Assembly (NCBI GenBank): GCA_020639115.1
Contig: JACKHG010000010.1
Span: 101,023-165,022, forward strand
Direction of reading: 5' to 3'
Source: Phycisphaerales bacterium
Lineage (GTDB): Bacteria > Planctomycetota > Phycisphaerae > UBA1845
DNA length: 64,000 nucleotides
Numbering within the stretch: the stretch's first letter is position 1; the number at the start of each line of letters is the position of its first letter. The notes beneath the pieces were generated by a model. It was not told the DNA's origin. It worked only from the letters and a program-made list of their open reading frames with translations, and searched no databases. This document shows, one piece after another, positions 8,430-16,659 of this stretch. The translations under genes were made by a program, and so were the position numbers.

Positions 8430-9182
8430 TCACATGCCCGCGTGCGCCCCGACGCGTTTCGCGACTTCCTTCCAGTTCACCACGTCCCACCACGCCTTCA
8501 CGTAGTCCGCCCGGCGGTTTTGGTACTTCAGATAGTACGCGTGCTCCCACACGTCCAGCACGAGCACGGGGGCCACGCCCCAGGTGGTCAGCTTCTGCTG
8601 GTTTTCCCCCTGAATGATGATCAGCTTCTTCGCCGCCATCTCCAGGCCGCAGATTCCCCAACCGCTGCCCTCGACCGCTCCCGCGGCTGCACTGAACTGC
8701 GCTTTCATCGCGTCCACCGAGCCGAAGTCGCGGTTGATCATCTCGAGCAGCGCGCCCTCCGGTTCGCCCCCCTTGCCCTTGGGCGCCATGTTCGTCCAGA
8801 ACAGCGTATGCAGCGTGTGCCCACCTCCGTTAAACGACACCGCCCGGCTCAGCGCCTGGATCGCGGCGAAGTCGCCGCTCTTGCGCGCCTCGGCGAGCTT
8901 CGCCAGCGCCGCGTTGAGCTTCTTGACATAACCCGCATGGTGCTTGTCGTGGTGAATCTGCATCGTCTGCGCGTCGATGCTCGGCTCCAGCGCATCGTAC
9001 GCATACGGCAGCGGCGGCAGCACGTACTCACCCGCCTTGGCATCGTACGCCCCCGCCAGCGCGTCGTAGCCGCCGGAAGCGCCCTCCGCCGCCTGGGCCA
9101 GGCCCGTCGGCCCCAGGGCCAGTCCGACGGCTGCCGCCCCCGCCGCTCCGATCATTTCCCGCCGATTCAGAATCGAGTCCAT
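8430..9182 (-). CDS. Superoxide dismutase (Fe/Mn), Tat-type signal
   Basis: 250 residues. Converts superoxide to oxygen and hydrogen peroxide. Metal ligands are visible: HHDKHH at residues 77-82, GHTLHTLFW in the middle, and DVWEHAYYLKYQN with the Asp and His ligands near the C-terminus. The N-terminus has NRREMIGAAGAAAVGLALG, a twin-arginine type signal, so the enzyme is probably exported folded. The start is supported by AAGGAG about 11 bases upstream; an in-frame ATG 164 codons earlier is disregarded. Metal specificity (Fe or Mn) cannot be fixed by eye. It is a single-gene unit closed by the terminator at 8245-8270. Confidence 0.93.
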   Translation of the reverse strand: MDSILNRREMIGAAGAAAVGLALGPTGLAQAAEGASGGYDALAGAYDAKAGEYVLPPLPYAYDALEPSIDAQTMQIHHDKHHAGYVKKLNAALAKLAEARKSGDFAAIQALSRAVSFNGGGHTLHTLFWTNMAPKGKGGEPEGALLEMINRDFGSVDAMKAQFSAAAGAVEGSGWGICGLEMAAKKLIIIQGENQQKLTTWGVAPVLVLDVWEHAYYLKYQNRRADYVKAWWDVVNWKEVAKRVGAHAGM

Positions 9183-9402
9183 CCGCCCACGCTCCTTTCG
9201 TTGTATCGCGTTGTAAGGCCCGGCGCGCCGGCCTGCAGTCACGACGGACCGCGATCCGCCCCGCCAGCGTCGCCGAATCATGCGACCCGATCGCGACCCC
9301 GTCAATCCGTGCAAATGTTGCAGTGCGGACCGGGTCGGGTGCCCCCCCACGGTTGACACCCCGATTTGACAGGAAGCCACCAACACGCAACCGTTCGCCG
9401 CC

Positions 9403-9948
9403 ATGAAGCCCGCCACGCTGCAAACATCCCGCCTGCTCCTGCGCCCCTGGCGCGACGCGGACCTGCCCGACTTCGCCGCGCTCAACGCCGACCCCCGCGT
9501 CATGGAATTCATGCCGGCGATGCTCACCCGCGCCGAGAGCGACTCAGCCGCTGCCGCCCTGCGCGACCACTTTGCACGCCACGGCTTCGGACGCTGGGCG
9601 GTCGAGATTCCAGGAATCTCCGATTTCATCGGCTTCGTCGGCTTGCACCACGTCGCGTTCACGGCGCCCTTCACACCCTGCGTGGAAATCGCCTGGCGCC
9701 TCGCCGCCCCGCACTGGGGCCAGGGCTACGCCACCGAGGCCGCGCAGGCTGCGCTCGCCTTTGCCTTCGAAACGCTGCAGCTCGACGAGGTGGTCGCCTT
9801 CACGGTCCCGACCAACACCCGCTCGCGCCGCGTCATGGAGCGGCTCGGCATGACCCGCAACCCTGGCGAGGATTTTGAACATCCCAAGTTGCCGCCGGGA
9901 CATCCCCTCCGCCACCACGTGCTCTACCGCTGCACACGGCCCGCCTGA
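9403..9948 (+). CDS. GNAT-family N-acetyltransferase (RimJ/RimL-like)
   Basis: 181 residues with the GNAT fold of the RimJ/RimL/YdaF type. The N-terminal LQTSRLLLRPWRDADLPDF is the family's opening strand and turn. HWGQGYATEAAQAALAFAF is the acetyl-CoA pyrophosphate-binding motif, and NTRSRRVMERLGM is the closing motif B. It transfers acetyl groups from acetyl-CoA to an amine; the acceptor is unknown. No ribosome site is visible upstream of the ATG. Its last 25 bases overlap, tail to tail, the end of the histidine kinase gene. Confidence 0.9.
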   Translation: MKPATLQTSRLLLRPWRDADLPDFAALNADPRVMEFMPAMLTRAESDSAAAALRDHFARHGFGRWAVEIPGISDFIGFVGLHHVAFTAPFTPCVEIAWRLAAPHWGQGYATEAAQAALAFAFETLQLDEVVAFTVPTNTRSRRVMERLGMTRNPGEDFEHPKLPPGHPLRHHVLYRCTRPA

Positions 9949-11354
9949 ACCGCCGGAAGTGTCACTGTCACCGTGAATTCGCCGTTGCGGGTGCACGCCG
10001 CGTCAATCCGCCCTCCGACCTGCTCCAATACGGTCCGCGCCAGAGGCAGACCCAGCCCGCAGTGCATCGCGTCGCCGGGCCGGGACGATGCGTCGGCCCG
10101 CCAGAAGCGCTCAAAAACCCGGTCGACTTCCCCCGGTGGAATCCGGCATCCCGTGTTGCGCACCGCCAACCGCACCGCGCCGTCTTCGGCCGCAGTCGCG
10201 ATGTGCACTTCACCGCCGGTCTCCGTGTGCGCCACCGCGTTTTCCAGGACGTTGTGAATCACCAAAGCGACCAGTTCCTCGTCGCTTTCGACCGGGCGGG
10301 TGCTGTGCAGACTCCAGGTCACGTGCAGGTTCCGCTGAACGGCCCGCCCCTCCAGCGGCGCCCAGCGCGCCCGCACGAGCTCATCCAGGTTCACTCGATC
10401 CTGACCCGTCTCCAGTTGACCCGCATCAGCGCGCACCAGGTGCAGGAGGTTCTCGACCATCCTCTGCATGTGCAGGCAGATCTCCAGGCACGCCGCCACC
10501 GTCTCGTGCAGCGCTTCTGCCGACCGCTCGCGCCCCACCGCCACTTCCAGCTTCATGCGCAGCCCCGCGAGCGGAGTACGCAATTCATGAGCCACGTCGC
10601 CCGTGAAGCGCCGCTCCCGCATCAGCGTCGCCGCAAGCCGCCCGAGCAATTCGTTCAAACGATCCACCACGGGCGCGAGCTCGCCCGGCAGGTGCGCCAC
10701 GTTGATCCGCGTACCCAGGTCCTCCGCGTTCAGCGCACCAATCTGGCGGGTGAGGTCGTCCACTGGCGCCAGGCTGCGCCGAACAACCCAGCTCAGTACG
10801 AACGCCGCCAGCGCCACCGACACGATGCCCACCCCCACCAACGTGGCGCCGACGCGCCGCAGCGTCCGCGACAACGCCTCCGTCGCGCGCCCCAGCACCA
10901 GAGTAACCGGCGGCTCAGCCACGAGGTGCGCCGGTTCCTCCGGTCGGGGCAAGAAGGTCAGGCTGACCAGGCGGCCGGGACGTCCGTCGGGCAGAATCAC
11001 CGTGCGAAAGACGGCTACGTCCCGAGGCCCGCCGAAGCGCGGCAAACTGCCTTCCGCAAGCGACCGTGAGCGTGCCAGCATCGACCCGTCGGCAGAGCGC
11101 AGCGCATAGTATTCGGCTTCCGGCCCGGGCGCGAACTCCATCGGCTCAGCCTCGTCGAGCTCGAAGTCAATCCCCTCCGCATCCCCCTCGACGAGCATGG
11201 CCATCGCGCGCGCTTTCGCCGCCAGCGCCCGGTCGAACTCGGCGTTGAGCGTCCTGCGGATCGACACGTACAGGACCGCAGCCGATACCGCGAACACCAC
11301 AGCGATTCCGGCCGTCGTACCGATCAACAGGCGTCTGCGCAGCATGCCCTTCAC
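9924..11354 (-). CDS. Heavy-metal-sensor-type histidine kinase
   Basis: 476 residues. An N-terminal membrane helix (about residues 8-28), a periplasmic sensor region, and a second helix (about residues 165-190) are followed by a HAMP domain. The HisKA box is FTGDVAHELRTPL with the phosphorylated His. The ATPase domain has the N-box LVIHNVLENAVAHT and ends with a G2-like GLGLPLARTVL. Its G1 box reads NTGCRIP instead of the classical DxGxG, a form also seen in CusS-like kinases. It follows the response regulator gene by 3 bp, so the pair is one operon. The signal is unknown; metal or envelope stress is a guess. Confidence 0.92.
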   Translation of the reverse strand: MKGMLRRRLLIGTTAGIAVVFAVSAAVLYVSIRRTLNAEFDRALAAKARAMAMLVEGDAEGIDFELDEAEPMEFAPGPEAEYYALRSADGSMLARSRSLAEGSLPRFGGPRDVAVFRTVILPDGRPGRLVSLTFLPRPEEPAHLVAEPPVTLVLGRATEALSRTLRRVGATLVGVGIVSVALAAFVLSWVVRRSLAPVDDLTRQIGALNAEDLGTRINVAHLPGELAPVVDRLNELLGRLAATLMRERRFTGDVAHELRTPLAGLRMKLEVAVGRERSAEALHETVAACLEICLHMQRMVENLLHLVRADAGQLETGQDRVNLDELVRARWAPLEGRAVQRNLHVTWSLHSTRPVESDEELVALVIHNVLENAVAHTETGGEVHIATAAEDGAVRLAVRNTGCRIPPGEVDRVFERFWRADASSRPGDAMHCGLGLPLARTVLEQVGGRIDAACTRNGEFTVTVTLPAVQAGRVQR

Positions 11355-11357
11355 CGT

Positions 11358-12023
11358 CTACTCGAGTACGTATCCCTGACCGCGCCGCGTGTGGATCAGG
11401 CGCGGCCCTCCGTCGCGTTCGGTTTTCTTCCGCAGGTAACCGATGTACACGTCCACGACGTTGCTGTCCGTCGCGTCACGAAAGTCATAGATGTGCTCGT
11501 GGATCTCGCTACGCGTGACCACGGTCCCCGCACGGTGGACCAGGAATTCAATCAGCGCATATTCGCGGGCCGTCAGCTCGATCCCAGCCCCGCCCCGCGT
11601 CACCGTGCGCGCCACCGTGTTCACTTCCAGGTCGCGCACCCGGATCACCGGATCCGAGGCCGCATACCTGCGCCGCACCAGCGCCCGCACCCGCGCCAGC
11701 AACTCCGCCAGCGCGAAGGGCTTCACGAGATAGTCGTCGGCCCCCGCATCCAGCCCATGAACCCGGTCGCGCACCGTGTCCCGCGCCGTCAGCAGCAGCA
11801 CCGGCGTGGTTACCCCTTCGCGACGCAACTTGCGCAGGAGTTCCAGGCCGTCCAGTTCGGGCAGCACGATGTCGAGCACGATCGCGTCGTACTCCCCCGA
11901 ACGGGCATACCAGAGACCCTCCGGCCCATCACCCGACGCATCCACGGCGTAGCCCGCCTCCGCCAGCGCCTGCGCGACCGCCTCGCGGAGGGGGGCATAA
12001 TCTTCAATCACCAGGACGCGCAT
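11358..12023 (-). CDS. OmpR-family response regulator
   Basis: 221 residues. The receiver domain starts MRVLVIEDYAPLREA (acidic Asp pair), has the phospho-acceptor Asp in DAIVLDIVLPELDG and the conserved Lys in DDYLVKPFA. The C-terminal winged-helix DNA-binding domain covers roughly residues 125-221 and ends RRGQGYVLE. The start is the ATG with AAAGG just upstream, which gives the canonical receiver N-terminus; a start 21 codons earlier is unlikely. It is co-transcribed with the kinase and lies 231 bp from the leftward PepSY-like gene, which may be its target or part of the same unit. Confidence 0.95.
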   Translation of the reverse strand: MRVLVIEDYAPLREAVAQALAEAGYAVDASGDGPEGLWYARSGEYDAIVLDIVLPELDGLELLRKLRREGVTTPVLLLTARDTVRDRVHGLDAGADDYLVKPFALAELLARVRALVRRRYAASDPVIRVRDLEVNTVARTVTRGGAGIELTAREYALIEFLVHRAGTVVTRSEIHEHIYDFRDATDSNVVDVYIGYLRKKTERDGGPRLIHTRRGQGYVLE

Positions 12024-12171
12024 GCCTTTATCCGTCTTGCCAAAACTCTGCGCGGGCGCGCACCTGGCCTCGAATCCACGCCACACGCGTTTCGCGAACC
12101 GCGTCCGGTATGCGCCACGCTCGCGGATTATCGCATGATTGCCGGCTCAGGGCACGGCTTCCGCGTGCCCA

Positions 12172-12209
12172 GCCACTCCAGGCACGCCGGGAGGCGCGCC
12201 TGGAGTGGC
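12172..12209. repeat. Long hairpin between the PepSY-like gene and the response regulator
   Basis: A 12-bp perfect stem (GCCACTCCAGGC, 12172-12183 with 12198-12209) encloses a second 4-bp stem (CGCC/GGCG). No T-run follows on either strand. It sits 46 bp beyond the PepSY gene stop, so it may separate that gene from the two-component operon or stabilise its 3' end. Confidence 0.55.
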
Positions 12210-12254
12210 ACGAGCGGCTGCGGCCTCTGACGGCACGCGGTTGTGCACGCTGAC

Positions 12255-12749
12255 TCAGTCGTCATCCTCTTCGGCCGCGTCGTTGTCCTGCGCCGAGCCG
12301 TGCACCTTTCCGCTGGGCAGGATGATGATCTCCTTGCCCTCGCCATGGGATTTTCCCTCGGCCTCGTACAGCACCACCAGCTTTTTCTCGACCGCGACCT
12401 TCGCCCCCTTTCCGAACTCCTTTTCGATCGTCGCGCGCACCGCGGCGGGTACCTGGGCCAACGTCACGGCTTCTTCCGTCTCCACCAGCGCGCCGTCCGC
12501 CAGCACCGCAACCTCATGCTCGACGCCGTTCGCAGTCCACTCCGCTTCGTACCGCGTTACGCCGTCCTCCGTCTCCTTCTCCACCCCGGTGATCGCATTG
12601 CCGCCAGCCTCCTGCAGAATCGCCGCGCGCGCCGCCGCGGGAATCGCATCCAGCGAGGAGCGTTCCTCGTCGTCGGCCACAGCCGCCAACGACACGACCG
12701 CTACGCCGCACAGGCCCACCAGCACCAATCGCTTCCTGATCGTCAACAT
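12255..12749 (-). CDS. Exported PepSY-like protein
   Basis: 164 residues. A signal peptide (MLTIRKRLVLVGLCGVAVVSLAAVA) precedes two copies of a PepSY-like unit. Each has a helix of the form IPAAARAAILQEAGG or VPAAVRATIEKEFGKG and then strands around YEAEWTANG or VLYEAEGKS. The Asp/Glu-rich tail is AEEDDD. PepSY-like domains often act as inhibitors or redox/metal-linked sensors in the periplasm, and they commonly neighbour two-component systems as here. AAGGAG lies 7 bases before the ATG. The exact function is unknown. Confidence 0.85.
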   Translation of the reverse strand: MLTIRKRLVLVGLCGVAVVSLAAVADDEERSSLDAIPAAARAAILQEAGGNAITGVEKETEDGVTRYEAEWTANGVEHEVAVLADGALVETEEAVTLAQVPAAVRATIEKEFGKGAKVAVEKKLVVLYEAEGKSHGEGKEIIILPSGKVHGSAQDNDAAEEDDD

Positions 12750-13314
12750 CTCGAACTCCTTTCAACTTCTGTGTCTCGTCCGGCACCGACCGTCAGCGTG
12801 ACGCCGGCGTCCTCGTATCGCACCCATCGTATGCGCCGATCATGCGAGAGCGGTATAGAGATCACCAGTTCCGTCCGGGCGCGATATCCACCGGCGTGCA
12901 CCCGCGAACGTGGGGGGCGCCCAAGCGGCGGGCTCGAAATCGCCATACCGCCCGCGCGGTCAACTTGGTCAACCGGCCGAAGAACCATGGAAGCGATGTC
13001 GAGGCGTCTGGCAGTGGAGGGGGGGCCGCCGTATCCAGCCTCACCCGCCTGAACGCTTTACCCTTCACGGCAGCTCAAAACGCCTATCTTGCCGGGAGAA
13101 TGACTCGTCTGTATGCAACCCTGCCACCCCGCGAATTGCCGCTTGCCAAGCTCGCCCCATCAGCTAGAGTTCGCCCCGGGCCGGGCCCTGACGTTTGATT
13201 CAGATCGGTAGGCGTGTCCGCTTGCCGACGTCATGTGGGGGCTCGGCAGCCAATCCGAGGCGCCGGCGCAGGCGCCCGCTCGATCCGGAAATACCAACGC
13301 GGCAGGAGTCGACC
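12750..13314. other. Divergent intergenic region, no gene seen
   Basis: 565 bp between the leftward PepSY gene and the rightward mechanosensitive channel gene. Short frames exist on both strands but lack ribosome sites and have poor amino-acid composition. It presumably carries both promoters, but I could not pick convincing boxes. Confidence 0.5.
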
Positions 13315-14253
13315 ATGGACACCAGCACGACCGGGCTCACCACCAACGGCGCCAAGACCGCCATCGATATCACCGTCGGCCCCAACATCAAGGCGGAGGA
13401 GATCCTCACCAACCCCAGCAAGGCCGTCGGCGAGATCGGCAACTGGGTCGGGCGGCTCAAGGACGCCGCCATCGACTACATGCCCACGCTGCTCATGGCC
13501 CTGCTCACCCTCGTTCTCGGCTGGATCCTCACCAAGATCGCCGTCAAGATCGTCCGCCGCGCCATGCGCCGCGCCAAGCTCGACGACACCCTCACCGGCT
13601 TCGTCTGCAACATGGTCTACATGGCCCTCATGACCCTCGTGATCATCTCCTTCGTCGGCAAGCTCGGCGTCCAGACCACCTCCTTCGTAGCCGTCATCGG
13701 AGCAGCCGGCCTCGCCATCGGCTTCGCGCTGCAAGGTTCGCTCGCCAATTTCGCAGCCGGGGTCATGCTGATCATCTTTCGCCCGTTCAACGTCGGTGAG
13801 TACGTCGAGGCGGGCGGTACCGCCGGCATCGTCGAGGATCTCGCCGTCTTCGCCACCACGTTCAAGACGCCCGACAACAAGACGATCACCGTGCCGAACG
13901 CCAACATCACCAACGGCACGATCACGAACTACTCCCGCAAGGCCACCCGCCGTGTGGACATGACCTTCGGCATCGGCTACGCCGACGATATTCCCAAGGC
14001 CAAGCAGGTCCTCACCGACATCATCAACGCCGACAAGCGCGTCCTGCAGGACCCCGCGCCGACCATCGCCGTCGCCGAACTGGCGGACAGCAGCGTCAAC
14101 ATCGTCGTCCGCCCCTGGGTCAACAACGCCGACTACTGGGGCGTCTTCTTCGACACCACCGAAAAGGTCAAAGTCGAGTTCGACAAGCAGAACATCACCA
14201 TCCCCTTCCCCCAGCGCGACGTACACCTGCACCAGGCGCCCCCCGCGGCCTGA
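13315..14253 (+). CDS. Small-conductance mechanosensitive channel (MscS family)
   Basis: 312 residues. The protein forms a membrane channel that opens under tension during osmotic downshift. Three transmembrane helices are seen: about residues 56-80 (PTLLMALLTLVLGWILTKIA), 98-120 and 124-155. The third is the Gly/Ala-rich pore helix ending GLAIGFALQGSLANFAAGV. The soluble beta domain includes FNVGEYVEAGGTAGIVED and TVPNANITNGTITNYS, both MscS hallmarks. The start at MDTSTTG is supported by AGGAG 6-7 bases upstream. It appears to be a single-gene unit. Confidence 0.95.
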   Translation: MDTSTTGLTTNGAKTAIDITVGPNIKAEEILTNPSKAVGEIGNWVGRLKDAAIDYMPTLLMALLTLVLGWILTKIAVKIVRRAMRRAKLDDTLTGFVCNMVYMALMTLVIISFVGKLGVQTTSFVAVIGAAGLAIGFALQGSLANFAAGVMLIIFRPFNVGEYVEAGGTAGIVEDLAVFATTFKTPDNKTITVPNANITNGTITNYSRKATRRVDMTFGIGYADDIPKAKQVLTDIINADKRVLQDPAPTIAVAELADSSVNIVVRPWVNNADYWGVFFDTTEKVKVEFDKQNITIPFPQRDVHLHQAPPAA

Positions 14254-14335
14254 TCCGGGCCGCGCGCGCGATTCGGGAATGCGGATATCGCTCGGTAGGA
14301 ATCCGTCGAAGCGCGCAAGGAGCTGTACAGACTCT

Positions 14336-14357
14336 CCCCGCCGCGCCGGTGGCGGGG
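14336..14357. repeat. 7-bp hairpin between mscS-like gene and next gene
   Basis: CCCCGCC (14336-14342) pairs with GGCGGGG (14351-14357). It sits 83 bp past the channel stop and 15 bp before the next ATG. There is no T-run, so termination is doubtful. Confidence 0.35.
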
Positions 14358-14371
14358 TATGCTGAACGTGC

Positions 14372-15211
14372 ATGCTTCCCTGCGCCGTTTCATGCCCGGC
14401 TGAGCCGTCCGCGCAACGCGACACCCGTCGCGCCGTGGCCCGCCGGCGCCGCCTCCAGGCCTCTGCCGGCCTGCTCCTCGCGTGCACCTTCTTCCTGCCC
14501 GCGGTGCGGTCCTGCAACTCCAACATCATCCCCGCGGAATCGGTCGTCGAACTCGCGGGCGACCCGCCAACTGACTTCGACGAGTGGCTGCACGTACCAT
14601 CCGCGTTCGCCCTCTATCTCGCCGCGTATGTCTTCGGCGCGGTGACGTTCATTACTCTGCTGCGCCACCCCCCCACCCGCACGACATCCGGCGGCTACGC
14701 CACGGCAATTTTGCTCTGCCTGACGCCCATCTGCGCGCTCGCGGTGTGGCTCGAGCTGATCACCAGCAGCATGAGCGGCGGCTTCTCGAGCGCAGGCGTG
14801 CCGCACCCCGTAGTCCTGCTGGCTGCGTGGACGTTCGTCTGCTGCGCGCGCTGCTGGCGCCGGGCAGCCGGCGGCGCCATCGCCATCCGCTGGTACACCG
14901 CGCTCTGCTGCGTCCTCTGGTTCGCCTGGTGGACCTGCGACGGCGCGCTGATCGGCGTCCACCTCGCTCTCGCCGCGTCAGCCGCCATCCTCGTCGGCGC
15001 CTACGAAGAGGCCCGCCTCCGCGCGCACCGCGGCCCCTTCCGCACGCTTCTCGCCCTCACGATCGCCAGCCTCGAACTCCCCGACCCGACCGAGCCCCAA
15101 TGCACCCGCTGCGGCTACCTCCTCCTCGGCCTCACCACCCCGCGCTGCCCCGAGTGTGGCACGCCCTTCGAACCCGACCGCCTTACCAGCCCCGCCACCG
15201 CCACCCCCTGA
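14372..15211 (+). CDS. Multi-pass membrane protein with C-terminal zinc ribbon
   Basis: 279 residues. After an Arg-rich N-terminus there are about six hydrophobic segments (for example LQASAGLLLACTFFLPAV, ATAILLCLTPICALAVW and WYTALCCVLWFAWWTCDGAL). The C-terminal 45 residues hold a four-cysteine zinc ribbon, CTRCGYLLLGL then CPECGTPF. This combination of membrane core plus CxxCGY...CPECG tail is frequent in Planctomycetota proteins of unknown role. The start is uncertain because no ribosome site is clear. It may be transcribed together with the channel gene 118 bp upstream. Confidence 0.8.
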   Translation: MLPCAVSCPAEPSAQRDTRRAVARRRRLQASAGLLLACTFFLPAVRSCNSNIIPAESVVELAGDPPTDFDEWLHVPSAFALYLAAYVFGAVTFITLLRHPPTRTTSGGYATAILLCLTPICALAVWLELITSSMSGGFSSAGVPHPVVLLAAWTFVCCARCWRRAAGGAIAIRWYTALCCVLWFAWWTCDGALIGVHLALAASAAILVGAYEEARLRAHRGPFRTLLALTIASLELPDPTEPQCTRCGYLLLGLTTPRCPECGTPFEPDRLTSPATATP

Positions 15212-15290
15212 ACCCCACCCCCGCCAAAGTGTGCCACTGCGCTCGAGCGGCCCAGTCCTCTGAACCCCAACGCCAATCCCAAGCCCAGCA

Positions 15291-15333
15291 TTCACTTTCT
15301 CACTTTCGCACCTTCTCGCCTTCGCACTTACTC
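15291..15333. repeat. Degenerate CACTTTCGC-type low-complexity run
   Basis: Pyrimidine-rich near-repeats (TTCACTTTC, TCACTTTCGC, TTCGCACTT) lie in the 245-bp gap before the desulfhydrase-like gene. There is no evident function. Confidence 0.4.
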
Positions 15334-15456
15334 CCCCGATTTCATTTGCTTCCGCCCCGCTCAGCCGCTAACTTCACAGCGCGGTCATGGATGGCCGGAA
15401 ATTGCCTTTTACCTATCGCTGCCCCCGGGCGACGACTTGATGGAGCGAGTCGCGTC

Positions 15457-16659
15457 ATGTCTTCTCATGCCCTTGAGAAATTCCCGCGCGTGCGCCTGGC
15501 CCAGTTGCCGACGCCGTTTACGCAGATCACTGCCCCCGAACTCGGCCTGAAGCTGTACCTCAAACGCGACGACCTCACCGGCAATGGCCTCTCCGGCAAC
15601 AAGGCCCGCAAGCTCGAGTTTCTCATCGCCGATGCCCGGGCGCAGAACTGCGCCACGCTGGTGACCTGCGGCGCCGTGCAGTCCAACTGCGCCCGCGCCC
15701 TCGCCGTCGCGGCTGCGCAGACGCACCTGGAGAGTTACCTGATCCTCACCGGGGCGGTACCGGCTGAGGATGATGGCAACCTGCTGATCTCCCGGCTCGC
15801 CGGCGCCGAGATCGAGTTTCTCACCTCGACCGACCCGGCTGAGCGTGACGCCCTGCTCGCCCGGCGCACTGCCGACTTGGCTGCTAGCGGCCGCCGGCCC
15901 TACGTGGTCCCGTTCGGCGGCTCCAGCGAAGTTGGCGCCCTCGGCTACGTCCAGGCTGCCTTCGAAATGGCCACGCAGCTCGGTCCGGATGCTGCTCGCT
16001 TCCGCCACATCGTCACCCCCATGGCGAGCGGCGGCACCTACGCCGGCCTCTACCTCGGGTTTGCGCTCGCCGGCCTGCCCATTCGCCCCATCGGTGCGTT
16101 CGTGTGCGGGTCCGCAACGGAGTGGGTGCCGACGTTGCTCGATCTCATCCACGGCCTGGCCCGCCTCCTCGGCGTCGTCGTCGCCGCCGACGAGTCCGAC
16201 ATCCGCCTCATTGACGCCCGCGGCGCCGGATACGATCAGCCCACCCCGGCTGAGCTCGATTTCATCGCGCGCTTCGTCCGCGCCACCGGTGTCCTGCTCG
16301 ACCCGGTCTACAGCGGCAAGGCCCTCTACGCTCTCTGGCGTTACCTCGAGTGTGGTGCGCTCGACGACCCGGCTGACGTGATCTTCCTGCACACCGGCGG
16401 CAGTTTTGGGATTTTCCCGCACCGGCGGGGACTCTCCGCCGCGCTCGCCGGCCTGGAGCCGCACGCCGCTGACGTCGGCGCAGCCGGCTGCCTCCCCGAC
16501 GCACCCGTCGCCGCCCAGGCGGAGCGCCCGGCCACGGTCGCGCTACACGCGGCGACTGCAAAAGCCGCGTCAGCCGTGCATCGTGCCAGCCGCCGCGCGA
16601 CCCCGCACCGCTCGCCCGAGCTGCGGCCCGCTCAGACAATCAGCATCGCGTCCCCGTAG
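15457..16659 (+). CDS. D-cysteine desulfhydrase / ACC deaminase-family PLP enzyme
   Basis: 400 residues. The first 330 match the fold-type II PLP enzymes of the D-cysteine desulfhydrase/ACC deaminase family. LYLKRDDLTGNGLSGNKARK carries the PLP-binding Lys49. GAVQSNCARALAVAAA is next, SGGTYAGLYLG is the phosphate-binding loop, and the end is HTGGSFGIFPH. Such enzymes release ammonia (and sulfide) from small amino acids; the true substrate cannot be read from sequence. The start at MSSHALEKFPRVRLAQLPTP gives the family N-terminus. An Ala/Arg-rich extension of about 65 residues follows the normal end and overlaps the queA 3' end by 28 bp. It may be a non-conserved read-through tail. Confidence 0.88.
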   Translation: MSSHALEKFPRVRLAQLPTPFTQITAPELGLKLYLKRDDLTGNGLSGNKARKLEFLIADARAQNCATLVTCGAVQSNCARALAVAAAQTHLESYLILTGAVPAEDDGNLLISRLAGAEIEFLTSTDPAERDALLARRTADLAASGRRPYVVPFGGSSEVGALGYVQAAFEMATQLGPDAARFRHIVTPMASGGTYAGLYLGFALAGLPIRPIGAFVCGSATEWVPTLLDLIHGLARLLGVVVAADESDIRLIDARGAGYDQPTPAELDFIARFVRATGVLLDPVYSGKALYALWRYLECGALDDPADVIFLHTGGSFGIFPHRRGLSAALAGLEPHAADVGAAGCLPDAPVAAQAERPATVALHAATAKAASAVHRASRRATPHRSPELRPAQTISIASP

